Assembly (NCBI GenBank): GCA_910579735.1 | Contig: CAJTUZ010000023.1 | Coordinates: forward strand, 1-40,498 | From: an uncultured Lachnospiraceae bacterium | GTDB lineage: Bacteria; Bacillota; Clostridia; Lachnospirales; Lachnospiraceae | Direction of reading: 5' to 3' | DNA length: 40,498 nucleotides | Shown here: piece by piece, positions 1 through 8,143 of the stretch | Layout: every line of letters begins with the position of its first letter | How positions within the stretch are numbered: the first letter of the stretch is position 1 | Made by a program: the position numbers and the translations under genes | The notes under the pieces: model-generated | The model's input: the letters and a program-made list of their open reading frames with translations, nothing else | Databases searched by the model: none | Told to the model about the DNA's origin: nothing

Positions 1-24
1 TCTCAAGCCTTTCGCCCATCATTA

Positions 25-378
25 TCATAGAAGATCTGTATTTACAGACTTTTTTTCATAGTCTCTTATAAGTTCTTGAAATTTTATTGTGAGTTCATCA
101 ATAACTTTTTTTAAGCAGACAATAGAATCCTCTATTGTATTGATTTCAGCTTTTTCATTTCCCAAATACCTTTTATATATTTCAGTTGGATCAGTTCCTG
201 CCATACTCCAAAAATCTCTTGTAATACATAATCCTTCCTCCTCACCATTAAATGAAGAAAACAAGAATAGATCACTAAAGTGTCCCATTAACCCTTGCTT
301 TTCAATTTCTGCTATAACTTCTCCAAATGACATATCTCCTAAATCTGGAAGTGGAAATTTGGGTTTCTTTCTAAACAT
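25..378 (-). CDS. Hypothetical protein, 117 aa
   Basis: I do not recognise this protein. It is a soluble polypeptide without a signal peptide or membrane segment. The N-terminus is basic (MFRKKPKFPLP). The middle is mixed, with FSDLFLFSSF and a DFW motif. The last 45 residues, starting near NTIEDSIVCLKK, look like a charged amphipathic helix that could form a coiled coil. The ATG is supported by TAGGAGA at about 384-390, six bases upstream. The gene is more AT-rich than ppdK beside it, which may mean separate acquisition; this is an inference by eye. It lies downstream of the ppdK terminator, so it is probably transcribed on its own. The window ends 24 bases past its stop, so its next neighbour is unknown. 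Confidence 0.6.
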   Translation of the reverse strand: MFRKKPKFPLPDLGDMSFGEVIAEIEKQGLMGHFSDLFLFSSFNGEEEGLCITRDFWSMAGTDPTEIYKRYLGNEKAEINTIEDSIVCLKKVIDELTIKFQELIRDYEKKSVNTDLL

Positions 379-452
379 TTATTTTCTCCTAAACATATCA
401 TAATATTTTTATGCAAAATATATATCATCTATATACATTGCCAGTATACCAG

Positions 453-480
453 AAAATCCCGCCTTATAAAAGACGGGATT
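453..480 (-). terminator. Intrinsic terminator after ppdK
   Basis: A 7-bp stem (455-461 with 474-480, AATCCCG/CGGGATT) encloses a 12-base loop. On the minus strand it is followed by TTTTCT. It lies about 125 bases past the ppdK stop and reads in the ppdK direction. On the plus strand it is not followed by a T tract. Confidence 0.65.
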
Positions 481-604
481 CCCTATTTATATTATATACA
501 CTTCAACAGTAAGGTCTTTCCACTGCCCCTCTCGCAGATAATCACCATTCGCCCTACGAAAAGCCAGTGCCTGAGCGTAATCTATCGTGAACTCGAAGTA
601 TAGA

Positions 605-3235
605 TTACTTCCCCTCCCTATTGCATATAGCCGCCTGCGCCGCCGCCAATCTCGCGATCGGCACTCTAAACGGTGAACAGGACACATATGTCAGTCCGGC
701 CTTATGGCAGAACTCGATAGACGACGGATCGCCGCCGTGCTCGCCGCAGATACCGAGTTTGATGTCCGGTCTGGTTTCACGGCCTTTTTGCGCTGCCATC
801 TGTACTAACTGTCCGACGCCGCTCTGATCCAGTCTTGCGAACGGATCCGATTCATAGATTTTATTCTTATAGTAATCGCCCAGGAACTTCCCGGCATCGT
901 CACGGGAGAATCCGAAGGTCATCTGTGTCAGGTCGTTCGTACCAAAGGAGAAGAACTCTGCTTCTTCAGCGATCTCGTTTGCAAGAAGCGCTGCTCTTGG
1001 AATCTCGATCATTGTACCTACATGGTATTTGATGTCTGAATTTTTCTCTTTCTTTACCTGTTCAGCCACTTCTACGACAACGTCCTTGACGAATTTCAAT
1101 TCTTTCTTTTCGCCTACAAGCGGGATCATGATCTCAGGAACGATGTCAAAGCCTTTTTCTTCTTTGACTTCGATTGCAGCTTCCATTACGGCTCTTGTCT
1201 GCATCTTTGCGATTTCAGGATACGTAACGGCAAGACGGCATCCGCGGTGGCCCATCATCGGGTTGAACTCATGCAGAGAATCGCAGATTTCCTGTACTTC
1301 TTCTGCAGTCATCATCATTTCTACTGCCAGATCATCAATATCGTCTTTTTCTGTCGGTACGAATTCGTGCAGCGGCGGATCCAGGAAACGGATCGTAACC
1401 GGTCTGCCTTCCATAACTTCGTATAACGCTTTGAAATCACCTTTCTGGAAAGGAATCAGTGCATTCAGCGCTTTTTCTCTCTGTTCAACGGTCCTTGACA
1501 AGATCATCTGACGGATCTTCGGAATTCTGTCAGGTTCGAAGAACATATGCTCCGTACGGCACAGTCCGATGCCTTCCGCACCGTATTTTACTGCATTGGC
1601 TGCATCTGCAGGCGTATCCGCATTGGTACGTACCTTCAGGGTACGGTACTGGTCTGCCCATCCCATGATACGGCCGAAGTTTCCGCTTACGGAAGCTTCT
1701 ACGGTCTTAATGTCTCCTTTATAGATCTTACCGGTGGAACCGTCCAAGGAAACATAGTCTCCTTCGTGGAATACTTCCCCGCCCAGTTCAAATACTTTGC
1801 CCGTTTCGTTGATGGCAATCTCGCCGCAGCCGGATACGCATGCCGTACCCATACCACGTGCTACAACCGCCGCATGGCTTGTCATACCGCCGCGCACGGT
1901 CAGAATACCTTCTGCAGCGTGCATGCCTTCGATATCTTCCGGTGAGGTCTCCAGACGGACAAGAATGACTCTTTCCCCTTTTTCATGTGCTGCTTTCGCT
2001 TCTTCGGCTGTAAAATATACTTTACCTGCTGCCGCGCCGGGTGATGCGGGAAGAGCCTGTCCGATCACCTGTCCTGCTTTTAAAGCATCGGGATCAAATG
2101 TGGGATGCAGCAGCTGGTCTAATGATTTTGCTTCGATTCTAAGAACTGCTTCTTCCGGTGTGATCTTGCCTTCGTCTACAAGGTCGCAGGCAATCTGGAT
2201 TGCTGCCGGCGCCGTTCTTTTCCCGTTACGTGTCTGTAAAAAGAAGAGCTTGCCATCTTCGATCGTAAACTCCATATCCTGCATGTCACGATAATGATCT
2301 TCCAGTTTATTTGCGATTTCCATAAACTGCTTAAAGCATTCCGGCAGATCTTCTTCCAGTTTGGTGATCGGCTGCGGTGTACGGATACCTGCCACAACGT
2401 CTTCACCCTGCGCGTTGATCAGGTATTCTCCGTATATTCCTTTGGCGCCGGTAGAAGGATTTCTGGTAAACGCAACGCCTGTACCGGAGGTATTGCCCAT
2501 ATTTCCGAATACCATAGCCTGTACGTTAACTGCTGTGCCCCAGTCGCCCGGTATGTCGTTCATTCTTCTGTATACGATCGCTCTTTCATTGTCCCAGGAA
2601 CGGAATACCGCTTTTACGGCTTCCATAAGCTGTACCTTCGGCTCCTGCGGGAACTCTTCTCCCTTATTTTCTTGATAGATATTTTTGAATCTGACAATGA
2701 TTTCCTTCATATCGTCCGCTGTCAGATCCGTATCATATTTTACGCCTTTCGATTCTTTAATTTCATCTAAGATTCTTTCAAAATAGGACTTCGGGATCTC
2801 CATAACAACATCGGAGAACATCTGGATAAATCTTCTGTAAGAGTCATATGCAAATCTCGGATTGCCGGTCTTTTTTGCAAAACCTTCGACTGCAATGTCT
2901 GTCAGGCCCAGATTTAAGATCGTATCCATCATACCCGGCATGGATGCTCTTGCACCGGAACGAACAGAGACTAAAAGCGGATTCTCCGTATCGCCGAATT
3001 TTTTCCCCTGCTTATTCTCCAAAATCTCCAATGCATCAAAGATCTGTTTCTGAATCTCCTCAGAAATCTGTTTTCCGTTATTGTAGTAGTCCGTACATGC
3101 TTCTGTCGTAACAGTAAAGCCCTGCGGAATCGGCAGTCCGAGATTCGTCATCTCTGCAAGGTTTGCGCCTTTTCCGCCTAAAAGGTTACGCATATCAGCG
3201 TTTCCTTCTTCAAATAAGTACACCCATTTTGCCAT
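605..3235 (-). CDS. ppdK: Pyruvate, phosphate dikinase
   Basis: This cytosolic enzyme interconverts ATP, phosphate and pyruvate with AMP, pyrophosphate and PEP; in anaerobic Clostridia it can serve glycolysis or gluconeogenesis. The 876-residue length is normal for the family. The N-terminal nucleotide-grasp domain opens with MAKWVYLFEEG and carries the GGKGANLAEM loop. The phospho-histidine domain has GGMTSHAAVVARGMG, with the swivelling His at about residue 454. The C-terminal PEP/pyruvate TIM barrel carries GHRGCRLAVTYPEI and the catalytic Cys in LGICGEHGGDP. I set the start at 3235 because the conserved N-terminus begins there and AGAGGGA sits just upstream; the open frame extends 19 codons further without family similarity. 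A hairpin terminator follows at 453-480. No regulatory protein partner (PDRP type) is visible nearby. Confidence 0.97.
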   Translation of the reverse strand: MAKWVYLFEEGNADMRNLLGGKGANLAEMTNLGLPIPQGFTVTTEACTDYYNNGKQISEEIQKQIFDALEILENKQGKKFGDTENPLLVSVRSGARASMPGMMDTILNLGLTDIAVEGFAKKTGNPRFAYDSYRRFIQMFSDVVMEIPKSYFERILDEIKESKGVKYDTDLTADDMKEIIVRFKNIYQENKGEEFPQEPKVQLMEAVKAVFRSWDNERAIVYRRMNDIPGDWGTAVNVQAMVFGNMGNTSGTGVAFTRNPSTGAKGIYGEYLINAQGEDVVAGIRTPQPITKLEEDLPECFKQFMEIANKLEDHYRDMQDMEFTIEDGKLFFLQTRNGKRTAPAAIQIACDLVDEGKITPEEAVLRIEAKSLDQLLHPTFDPDALKAGQVIGQALPASPGAAAGKVYFTAEEAKAAHEKGERVILVRLETSPEDIEGMHAAEGILTVRGGMTSHAAVVARGMGTACVSGCGEIAINETGKVFELGGEVFHEGDYVSLDGSTGKIYKGDIKTVEASVSGNFGRIMGWADQYRTLKVRTNADTPADAANAVKYGAEGIGLCRTEHMFFEPDRIPKIRQMILSRTVEQREKALNALIPFQKGDFKALYEVMEGRPVTIRFLDPPLHEFVPTEKDDIDDLAVEMMMTAEEVQEICDSLHEFNPMMGHRGCRLAVTYPEIAKMQTRAVMEAAIEVKEEKGFDIVPEIMIPLVGEKKELKFVKDVVVEVAEQVKKEKNSDIKYHVGTMIEIPRAALLANEIAEEAEFFSFGTNDLTQMTFGFSRDDAGKFLGDYYKNKIYESDPFARLDQSGVGQLVQMAAQKGRETRPDIKLGICGEHGGDPSSIEFCHKAGLTYVSCSPFRVPIARLAAAQAAICNREGK

Positions 3236-3355
3236 AGTTATTCCCTCTTTCTTAAAACATTTAAAATAGAATGTCCAAAATACCGGAAGCAAAACTGCTC
3301 ATAGTATTTCGTACATTTCCTTATACTATTAACTATAATAACATATAAGATGCCA

Positions 3356-4225
3356 TCACGCACCAATTTTTTCCTTATTTTTAACAGAAATTTTTGTTTC
3401 TTTAGGAATAAAACTGTCGAAGATAAACAAATCAAAATCCTTTTTCAAACTTTCCAATTGCTTTTCATTTTTCACCGTCCAGGCAACGGCCAGATTTCTA
3501 TATAATTTTCTGCAGATCCGCCGTCCCGGCTCTTCTTTAAACTTACAGTTATACGCAATAAAATCCGGTCCGGTCGCCCAATTGGTAAGAAGGTGTGTCA
3601 GGAAAAAATGAAACAGACTTTTATATTCACCATCGCGTCTGAAGTTGGTGGACAGCTGCCCCCGCATCACTTGTCTGTGATATCTGCGGTACCATAATAG
3701 TACAAGCGGATTAAAGGACTCGATACAGTAAACGCCGCGATATGCCGAAAGCATCCGCTGCACCGCCGGGCATAGCGACAGATCCGTCCAGTCTACTTTT
3801 AACTCCACGATGAGCGGTACCCGGCCGTTTACCATCTTTAGAAATTCTTCCAATGTCGGTATCTTCTCCTGTGTCTTTAATAAACGCAGTTTCTGTAATT
3901 GTTCGTATGTATAGGCATCCAGCCTTCCCGGTACGCCGCACATGCGCTCCAGCGTAGAATCATGAAAAATGACAGGAATACCGTCCTTGGTAAGCTGTAC
4001 ATCCAGTTCGATGCCAAATCCCGATTCCACGGCCAACCGAAAGGCTTTCATCGAATTTTCCGGCGCATCCGTTTCATTGTCATGCAGTCCTCTGTGCGCA
4101 TAAAGCGCTCCCATGTACGGATGTTTTGACGGTTTATGAAAAATACGCGGCATCAGCATGAGCAGATACAGTAAAAACAGTCCGCCGCCGCCCATCGCCG
4201 TACCAAACAGTTTCTTGTAAGCCAT
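3356..4225 (-). CDS. Membrane-anchored glycerophosphodiester phosphodiesterase
   Basis: GDPD-family TIM-barrel enzyme that would hydrolyse glycerophosphodiesters to sn-glycerol 3-phosphate and an alcohol. A single hydrophobic segment at residues 8-25 (GTAMGGGGLFLLYLLMLM) anchors the N-terminus, so the catalytic domain probably faces the outside; the topology is inferred. Catalytic and metal residues are visible: HRG at 44-46, ENS at 56-58, Glu73 and Asp75 in IELDVQLTKDG, and His88 in FHDSTLERM. The length of 289 aa is usual. The ATG has GGAAAGGA upstream. It is transcribed divergently from the ABC-F gene, from a TATAAT promoter at 4333-4360, with a leader of about 100 bases containing a 9-bp dyad. 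PpdK follows 120 bases downstream and may receive some read-through. Confidence 0.9.
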   Translation of the reverse strand: MAYKKLFGTAMGGGGLFLLYLLMLMPRIFHKPSKHPYMGALYAHRGLHDNETDAPENSMKAFRLAVESGFGIELDVQLTKDGIPVIFHDSTLERMCGVPGRLDAYTYEQLQKLRLLKTQEKIPTLEEFLKMVNGRVPLIVELKVDWTDLSLCPAVQRMLSAYRGVYCIESFNPLVLLWYRRYHRQVMRGQLSTNFRRDGEYKSLFHFFLTHLLTNWATGPDFIAYNCKFKEEPGRRICRKLYRNLAVAWTVKNEKQLESLKKDFDLFIFDSFIPKETKISVKNKEKIGA

Positions 4226-4267
4226 AACCTGGTCCTTTCCTTATGAAAAACAGTAGATAAATGCGAA

Positions 4268-4302
4268 ATATCCTGTTTGCGTTTTCCGGTTTCACAGGAT
4301 AT
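4268..4302. repeat. 9-bp perfect inverted repeat in the glpQ-like leader
   Basis: ATATCCTGT at 4268-4276 is matched by ACAGGATAT at 4294-4302 with a 17-base spacer. It lies inside the transcribed leader of the phosphodiesterase gene, downstream of its predicted start of transcription. It could be a hairpin in the mRNA or a repressor site. No T tract follows close enough for a terminator. Confidence 0.5.
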
Positions 4303-4332
4303 GGGACAGACGTTTTTTCTGTTCCCATTCTG

Positions 4333-4360
4333 ATTATATCCATAAATCCAAAAACTGCAA
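4333..4360 (-). promoter_or_regulatory. Promoter for the phosphodiesterase gene
   Basis: On the minus strand TTGCAG (4355-4360) is followed after 16 bases by TATAAT (4333-4338). The predicted transcription start is near 4326. It is divergent from, and only about 10 bases away from, the ABC-F promoter, so the two probably compete for or share regulators. Confidence 0.6.
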
Positions 4361-4369
4361 GAGCATATC

Positions 4370-4397
4370 TTGAAAAAATGCCTGTTTTATGTATAAT
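4370..4397 (+). promoter_or_regulatory. Promoter for the ABC-F operon
   Basis: TTGAAA (4370-4375), a 16-base spacer and a consensus TATAAT (4392-4397). The transcript would begin near 4404 and carry a leader of about 90 bases before the ATG at 4494. This is one of the strongest sigma-A-like promoters in the window. Confidence 0.75.
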
Positions 4398-4493
4398 AGA
4401 TAAAGCGGCGTTAAACTGCCCCAAATCTATAAACAGGTAAACTTGTGCTTATGCCCGTATTCATGGGGCCAAGCAGGAACGGAGACTACGATT

Positions 4494-6131
4494 ATGATCA
4501 GTGCAAACAACGTAACTTACAGAGTCGGCAAAAAAGCTCTTTTTGAAGATGTAAACATTAAATTTACGGAAGGTAACTGCTATGGACTGATCGGCGCCAA
4601 CGGCGCCGGGAAATCCACTTTTCTGAAGATCCTTTCCGGCGCGCTTGATACGACGAGCGGCGACATTTCCATAACACCCGGACAGCGTCTTTCCGTACTG
4701 GAACAGGATCATTTTAAATATGACGCTTATCCTGTCATGGATGTCGTTATCATGGGAAATGAACGGCTCTATCAGATCATGAAGGAAAAAGATGCGATTT
4801 ACGCCAAAGAGGACTTTTCCGATGAAGACGGGATCCGCGCAAGCGAATTAGAGGCGGAATTTGCGGAGATGAACGGCTGGGATGCAGAATCCAATGCCGC
4901 TATGCTTTTAAACGGACTTGGTATCGAAACGGATATCCACTATAGTATGATGAGCGATTTAAACGGTAACGAAAAGGTCAAGATCCTGCTTGCCAAAGCT
5001 TTGTTCGGCAACCCCGATATCCTGCTTTTGGACGAACCGACCAACCATCTGGATCTGGATGCCATCGCCTGGTTGGAAGAGTTTTTGATCGGTTTTGAAA
5101 ATACGGTCATTGTCGTATCCCATGACCGTTACTTCTTAAATAAAGTATGTACACACACCGCAGATATCGACTACGGCAAGATACAGCTTTTTGCCGGCAA
5201 CTATGATTTCTGGTATGAGTCCAGCCAGCTCATTATCAAACAGCGAAAGGAAGCCAATAAGAAAAAAGAAGAACAGATCAAGGAACTGCAGGAGTTCATC
5301 TCCCGCTTCTCCGCCAACGCTTCCAAATCCAAGCAGGCTACTTCCAGAAAAAGAGCGCTTGAAAAAATCGAGCTTGACGACATCAAACCTTCAAGCCGGA
5401 AATATCCTTATATCGATTTTCGTCCGGAACGCGAGATCGGCAATGAGGTACTGACGGTAGAAGGACTCAGCAAAACCATAAACGGTGAAAAAGTACTGGA
5501 CAATATTTCGTTCATTGTTGGCCATGACGATAAGATTGCTTTTGTCGGCGGCAACGAACTTGCGAAAACGACTCTATTCAAAATTTTAACGGGAGAAATG
5601 GAACCCGATGAGGGCACGTATAAATGGGGTGTCACGACCTCACAGGCTTATTTCCCGAAGGACAATTCCGCAGAATTTAACAACGATTATACGATCAGCG
5701 ACTGGCTCATGGGATACTCTCCCGTCAAGGACATCACTTATGTCCGCGGCTTTTTGGGCCGTATGCTCTTTGCCGGCGACGATGGCGTGAAAAAAGTCAA
5801 AATTTTGTCCGGTGGAGAAAAAGTCCGCTGTCTGCTTTCCAAAATGATGATCAGCGGCGCCAACTGTCTGATCTTCGACGAGCCGACCAATCATCTGGAT
5901 ATGGAAGCCATCACCGCATTAAACGAAGGTATGATGAAATTTAAGGGCGTAGAGCTTTTCTCCTGTCATGACCATCAGGTCGTGCAGACTACTGCCAACC
6001 GGATTATGGAGATCCTGCCGGACGGTTCTTTGATCGATAAGATCACTACGTACGACGAATATCTCGCAAATGACGAAATGGCCAGAAAACGTACTGTTTA
6101 TACAAGTACAGCAACCGAAGAGGAAGACTGA
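4494..6131 (+). CDS. ykpA: ABC-F family ATPase, YkpA/YbiT type
   Basis: A cytosolic tandem-ATPase protein of the ABC-F group, whose members act on ribosomes; the precise role of the YkpA/YbiT branch is not settled. No membrane segment is present. The first nucleotide-binding domain has Walker A GANGAGKST at 34-42, a signature-like LNGNEKVK, Walker B LLLDEPTNHLDL and the SHDR switch. A basic linker with FSANASKSKQATSRKR follows. The second domain has LSGGEKVR and FDEPTNHLDM, but its P-loop is degenerate (GGNELAKTT). As I recall the B. subtilis homologue is similarly altered there, so I read this as a family trait. I chose the ATG at 4494 (GGAG at 4481, conserved start MISANNVTYR) over a non-homologous upstream extension, giving 545 aa. 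The stop shares one base with the next gene's ATG. Confidence 0.93.
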   Translation: MISANNVTYRVGKKALFEDVNIKFTEGNCYGLIGANGAGKSTFLKILSGALDTTSGDISITPGQRLSVLEQDHFKYDAYPVMDVVIMGNERLYQIMKEKDAIYAKEDFSDEDGIRASELEAEFAEMNGWDAESNAAMLLNGLGIETDIHYSMMSDLNGNEKVKILLAKALFGNPDILLLDEPTNHLDLDAIAWLEEFLIGFENTVIVVSHDRYFLNKVCTHTADIDYGKIQLFAGNYDFWYESSQLIIKQRKEANKKKEEQIKELQEFISRFSANASKSKQATSRKRALEKIELDDIKPSSRKYPYIDFRPEREIGNEVLTVEGLSKTINGEKVLDNISFIVGHDDKIAFVGGNELAKTTLFKILTGEMEPDEGTYKWGVTTSQAYFPKDNSAEFNNDYTISDWLMGYSPVKDITYVRGFLGRMLFAGDDGVKKVKILSGGEKVRCLLSKMMISGANCLIFDEPTNHLDMEAITALNEGMMKFKGVELFSCHDHQVVQTTANRIMEILPDGSLIDKITTYDEYLANDEMARKRTVYTSTATEEED

Positions 6132-6985
6132 TGAAAGCGATCGATCTGCACGTTCATTCCAATAAATCGGACGGCTCCTACAGCCCAATAGAACTGGTAG
6201 ATTATGCTCTGCAAAAGGGGCTGACCGCTTTTGCCCTAACGGATCATGACACAACGGATGGTCTTGCGGAGGCTTGCGCCTATGCACATGACAAACCGAT
6301 AGAGGTGATTCCGGGCATTGAATTTTCCACCAAATATGAAGAGCGGGATATCCATGTGGTAGGTCTGTATATCCGGTATGACGCGCCTGCCTTTCAGGAA
6401 CAGTTACAGGCGTTCGTAAATTCCCGCATCAACCGTAATATCAAAATGTGTGCCAATCTGCAGGGCGCGGGAATCGATATTTCTTATGAAAAACTGTGCG
6501 CGGAGAATCCGGACGCCGTCATTACGAGGGCGCACTATGCCTCTTATCTGACGCAGCACGGTTATGTCAAAAGCCGCGCCGAAGCGTTTGAGCGATATCT
6601 CGGCGACCACAGCAAATATTTCGTCCCCAGGGAAAAAGTCACGCCGGTCCAGGCAGTGAAACTGATTTTAAATGCAGGCGGTGTTCCGGTTCTGGCACAT
6701 CCGCCGCTCTATCACATGGGTCATGATCACCTGGACGCTTTGGTCTCACAGTTAAAGCAGGCCGGCCTTATGGGGATAGAAACGCTTTACTGTACGTATA
6801 CCAGACAGGATGAACGGGATATGTTCCGTCTCGCCGACAAATATGATCTGCTGCCAAGCGGCGGTTCGGATTTTCACGGCGCCAATAAACCGGGACTTGA
6901 CTTAGGATGCGGTTACGGAAAGCTTTTTGTTCCGGAAGACATTCTTCTTCCGATCAAAAAAGCGGCCGGAGAAAGGAATGCGTAA
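6131..6985 (+). CDS. PHP-domain phosphoesterase
   Basis: A PHP-family metal-dependent phosphoesterase of 284 residues. The metal-binding motifs appear in order: DLHVHSNKSDGS at 5-16, TDHDT near 38, PGIEFS near 62, HVVGLY near 75, RAHYASYL near 135, LAHPP near 190 and SGGSDFHG near 245. The closest characterised relatives of this single-domain layout are 3',5'-nucleotide bisphosphate phosphatases and 5'-3' exoribonucleases of the YciV/RNase AM group; the substrate here is inferred only. The start overlaps the ABC-F stop by one base (TGATG), a sign of translational coupling. The 3' end overlaps the next gene by eight bases. It is the second gene of a three-gene operon. Confidence 0.88.
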   Translation: MKAIDLHVHSNKSDGSYSPIELVDYALQKGLTAFALTDHDTTDGLAEACAYAHDKPIEVIPGIEFSTKYEERDIHVVGLYIRYDAPAFQEQLQAFVNSRINRNIKMCANLQGAGIDISYEKLCAENPDAVITRAHYASYLTQHGYVKSRAEAFERYLGDHSKYFVPREKVTPVQAVKLILNAGGVPVLAHPPLYHMGHDHLDALVSQLKQAGLMGIETLYCTYTRQDERDMFRLADKYDLLPSGGSDFHGANKPGLDLGCGYGKLFVPEDILLPIKKAAGERNA

Positions 6986-7793
6986 AGGGATGAAAATTTT
7001 ATTTACGGATCTGGACGGAACTTTATTAAATAATAACAGCCGGATTTCAGAGAAAACCAAACGCTTTCTGGACGAATTCATCCGCGCCGGCAATAAACTG
7101 GTACTTTCTTCGGGCAGGCCGCTCTTCAGCGTTCTTGAAGTCATGGAAAATGCGCATCTTACTTATCCGGGCATTATCGTCATAGCCAACAACGGAACGC
7201 TCATTTATGACTGTGACAGCCAAAAGCCGCTTTTGGAAAAAAGGCTTCCCCTTTCTTATGTCGCATATTTGCAGGCACAGGCTAAAGCGCACGGTCTGCA
7301 TATTCAGACTTATACGGACGATGCCGTAGTCTGCATGGCAGAAGATGCAGAGATCAGGTATTACCGCAGGCGGATCCATCTGCCGCTGCTTCTTGCCGAG
7401 GATTATGCTGCATTTTTACCGAAAGAACCGTTTAAAATGCTCGCGATCCACCTGGACGATCACAGCAGACTAACGGCTTTTTGTGATTCGATCGCCGACT
7501 GGGCAGCCGGTAAAATACAGTATATTTTTTCAAACGAACAATATCTGGAACTGTTTGACAAAGATGCCGGAAAGGGAAATGCCATCCGCTTCGTCTGCAG
7601 TCACTTTCAGATCCCGCTCGCAGACTCTTATGCCGCAGGAGACGCACAAAACGATATTTCCATGTTAGAAGCCGCAGGCTGCGGGATCGCTATGGCAAAC
7701 GCCGATCCCGCCGTCAAAAAAGCCGCCGATGTCATCACCTCAAAAGATAACGACAACGACGGCCTCGCAGAATTTCTGCAGACAAGAATCTGA
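6978..7793 (+). CDS. HAD-superfamily phosphatase, Cof type
   Basis: A haloacid-dehalogenase-like hydrolase of the Cof/YidA group, which dephosphorylates sugar phosphates, nucleotides or cofactors such as PLP and FMN. Motif I is FTDLDGTLL (nucleophile and acid Asp), motif II is VLSSGRP, and motif IV is AGDAQNDISML near the C-terminus. A large C2-type cap lies between them. I prefer the ATG at 6978 (MRKGMKILF) because GGAG at 6968-6971 is well spaced from it. The ATG at 6990 gives the canonical MKILF start but has poor spacing, so the length is 271 or 267 aa. It overlaps the PHP gene by eight bases and ends the operon. A second, unrelated-in-sequence Cof-type gene converges on it from the other side. 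Confidence 0.88.
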   Translation: MRKGMKILFTDLDGTLLNNNSRISEKTKRFLDEFIRAGNKLVLSSGRPLFSVLEVMENAHLTYPGIIVIANNGTLIYDCDSQKPLLEKRLPLSYVAYLQAQAKAHGLHIQTYTDDAVVCMAEDAEIRYYRRRIHLPLLLAEDYAAFLPKEPFKMLAIHLDDHSRLTAFCDSIADWAAGKIQYIFSNEQYLELFDKDAGKGNAIRFVCSHFQIPLADSYAAGDAQNDISMLEAAGCGIAMANADPAVKKAADVITSKDNDNDGLAEFLQTRI

Positions 7794-7849
7794 CACAACA
7801 CGCGAACTTGAGCACAGCTCAAAACCAATCACAACACGCGAATTTGAGC
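7794..7849. repeat. Two direct copies of a 20-bp unit
   Basis: The unit CACAACACGCGAAYTTGAGC occurs at 7794-7813 and 7830-7849, 19 of 20 bases identical, with a 36-base period. The first copy begins immediately after the TGA of the HAD gene. In the first copy TTGAGC pairs with GCTCAA at 7817-7822. The second copy feeds into the larger hairpin at 7838-7864. Confidence 0.7.
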
Positions 7850-7889
7850 TTTGTTCAAATTCGCAGTCCAAAATCTACGATTTTGGACT
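7838..7889. repeat. Two adjacent perfect hairpins between convergent genes
   Basis: A 10-bp perfect stem (7838-7847 with 7855-7864) is followed without a gap by a second 10-bp perfect stem (7865-7874 with 7880-7889) with a five-base loop. The second stem ends on the first base of the stop codon of the 84-residue gene on the minus strand. Neither is followed by a T tract on either strand, so they are not standard intrinsic terminators. They may still protect or terminate the two converging transcripts. Confidence 0.65.
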
Positions 7890-8143
7890 TATTCTATGAT
7901 CAGATATCTTCCATCCCCGATTTCAAAGACTTCATCTGCCTGCAGAATTTCCTCTTCATCCGCACCTTCCATATCGATTCCCGCTTCGTCGAAATATTCC
8001 CATACTTCTTTCACGGAATCAACCACCACAGCCATGCTTTCTTCCAGAAAGCTGTCCGCCTCTTCCAGACTTTCCGCAACATTCTCCGGAAACAGCTGTC
8101 TTTGTTTTTTCAGAAAACATTGCAGCACCGCATCATCAAACAT
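7889..8143 (-). CDS. Acidic hypothetical protein, 84 aa
   Basis: I do not recognise a family. The protein is strongly acidic and probably all helical at first (MFDDAVLQCFLKKQRQLF, then LEEADSFLEESMAVVVDSVKE). A DEAGIDMEGADEEEILQ segment follows, then a short beta-like end (VFEIGDGRYLIIE). There is no signal peptide or membrane segment. The start at 8143 has GGGGGTGA upstream on the minus strand and lies eight bases inside the 3' end of the preceding HAD gene, so translation is probably coupled. A small acidic partner made with a phosphatase could be an accessory subunit or an independent protein; nothing in the sequence decides this. Confidence 0.7.
   Translation of the reverse strand: MFDDAVLQCFLKKQRQLFPENVAESLEEADSFLEESMAVVVDSVKEVWEYFDEAGIDMEGADEEEILQADEVFEIGDGRYLIIE

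Noticed and set aside
487..687. A 66-codon minus-strand gene overlapping the end of ppdK
   Set aside because: Its first half is an alternative frame of ppdK and it has no ribosome site; only the last part is kept as a finding.
4451..4546. A short leader peptide overlapping the ABC-F start, as in antibiotic-induced ABC-F genes
   Set aside because: The frame has no ribosome site and no attenuator hairpins are evident; the protein is of the housekeeping type.
5500..5560. Loss of function in the second ABC-F nucleotide site
   Set aside because: The altered P-loop GGNELAKTT looks unusual but, as I recall them, YkpA-type homologues are also altered there, so it is taken as a family trait.
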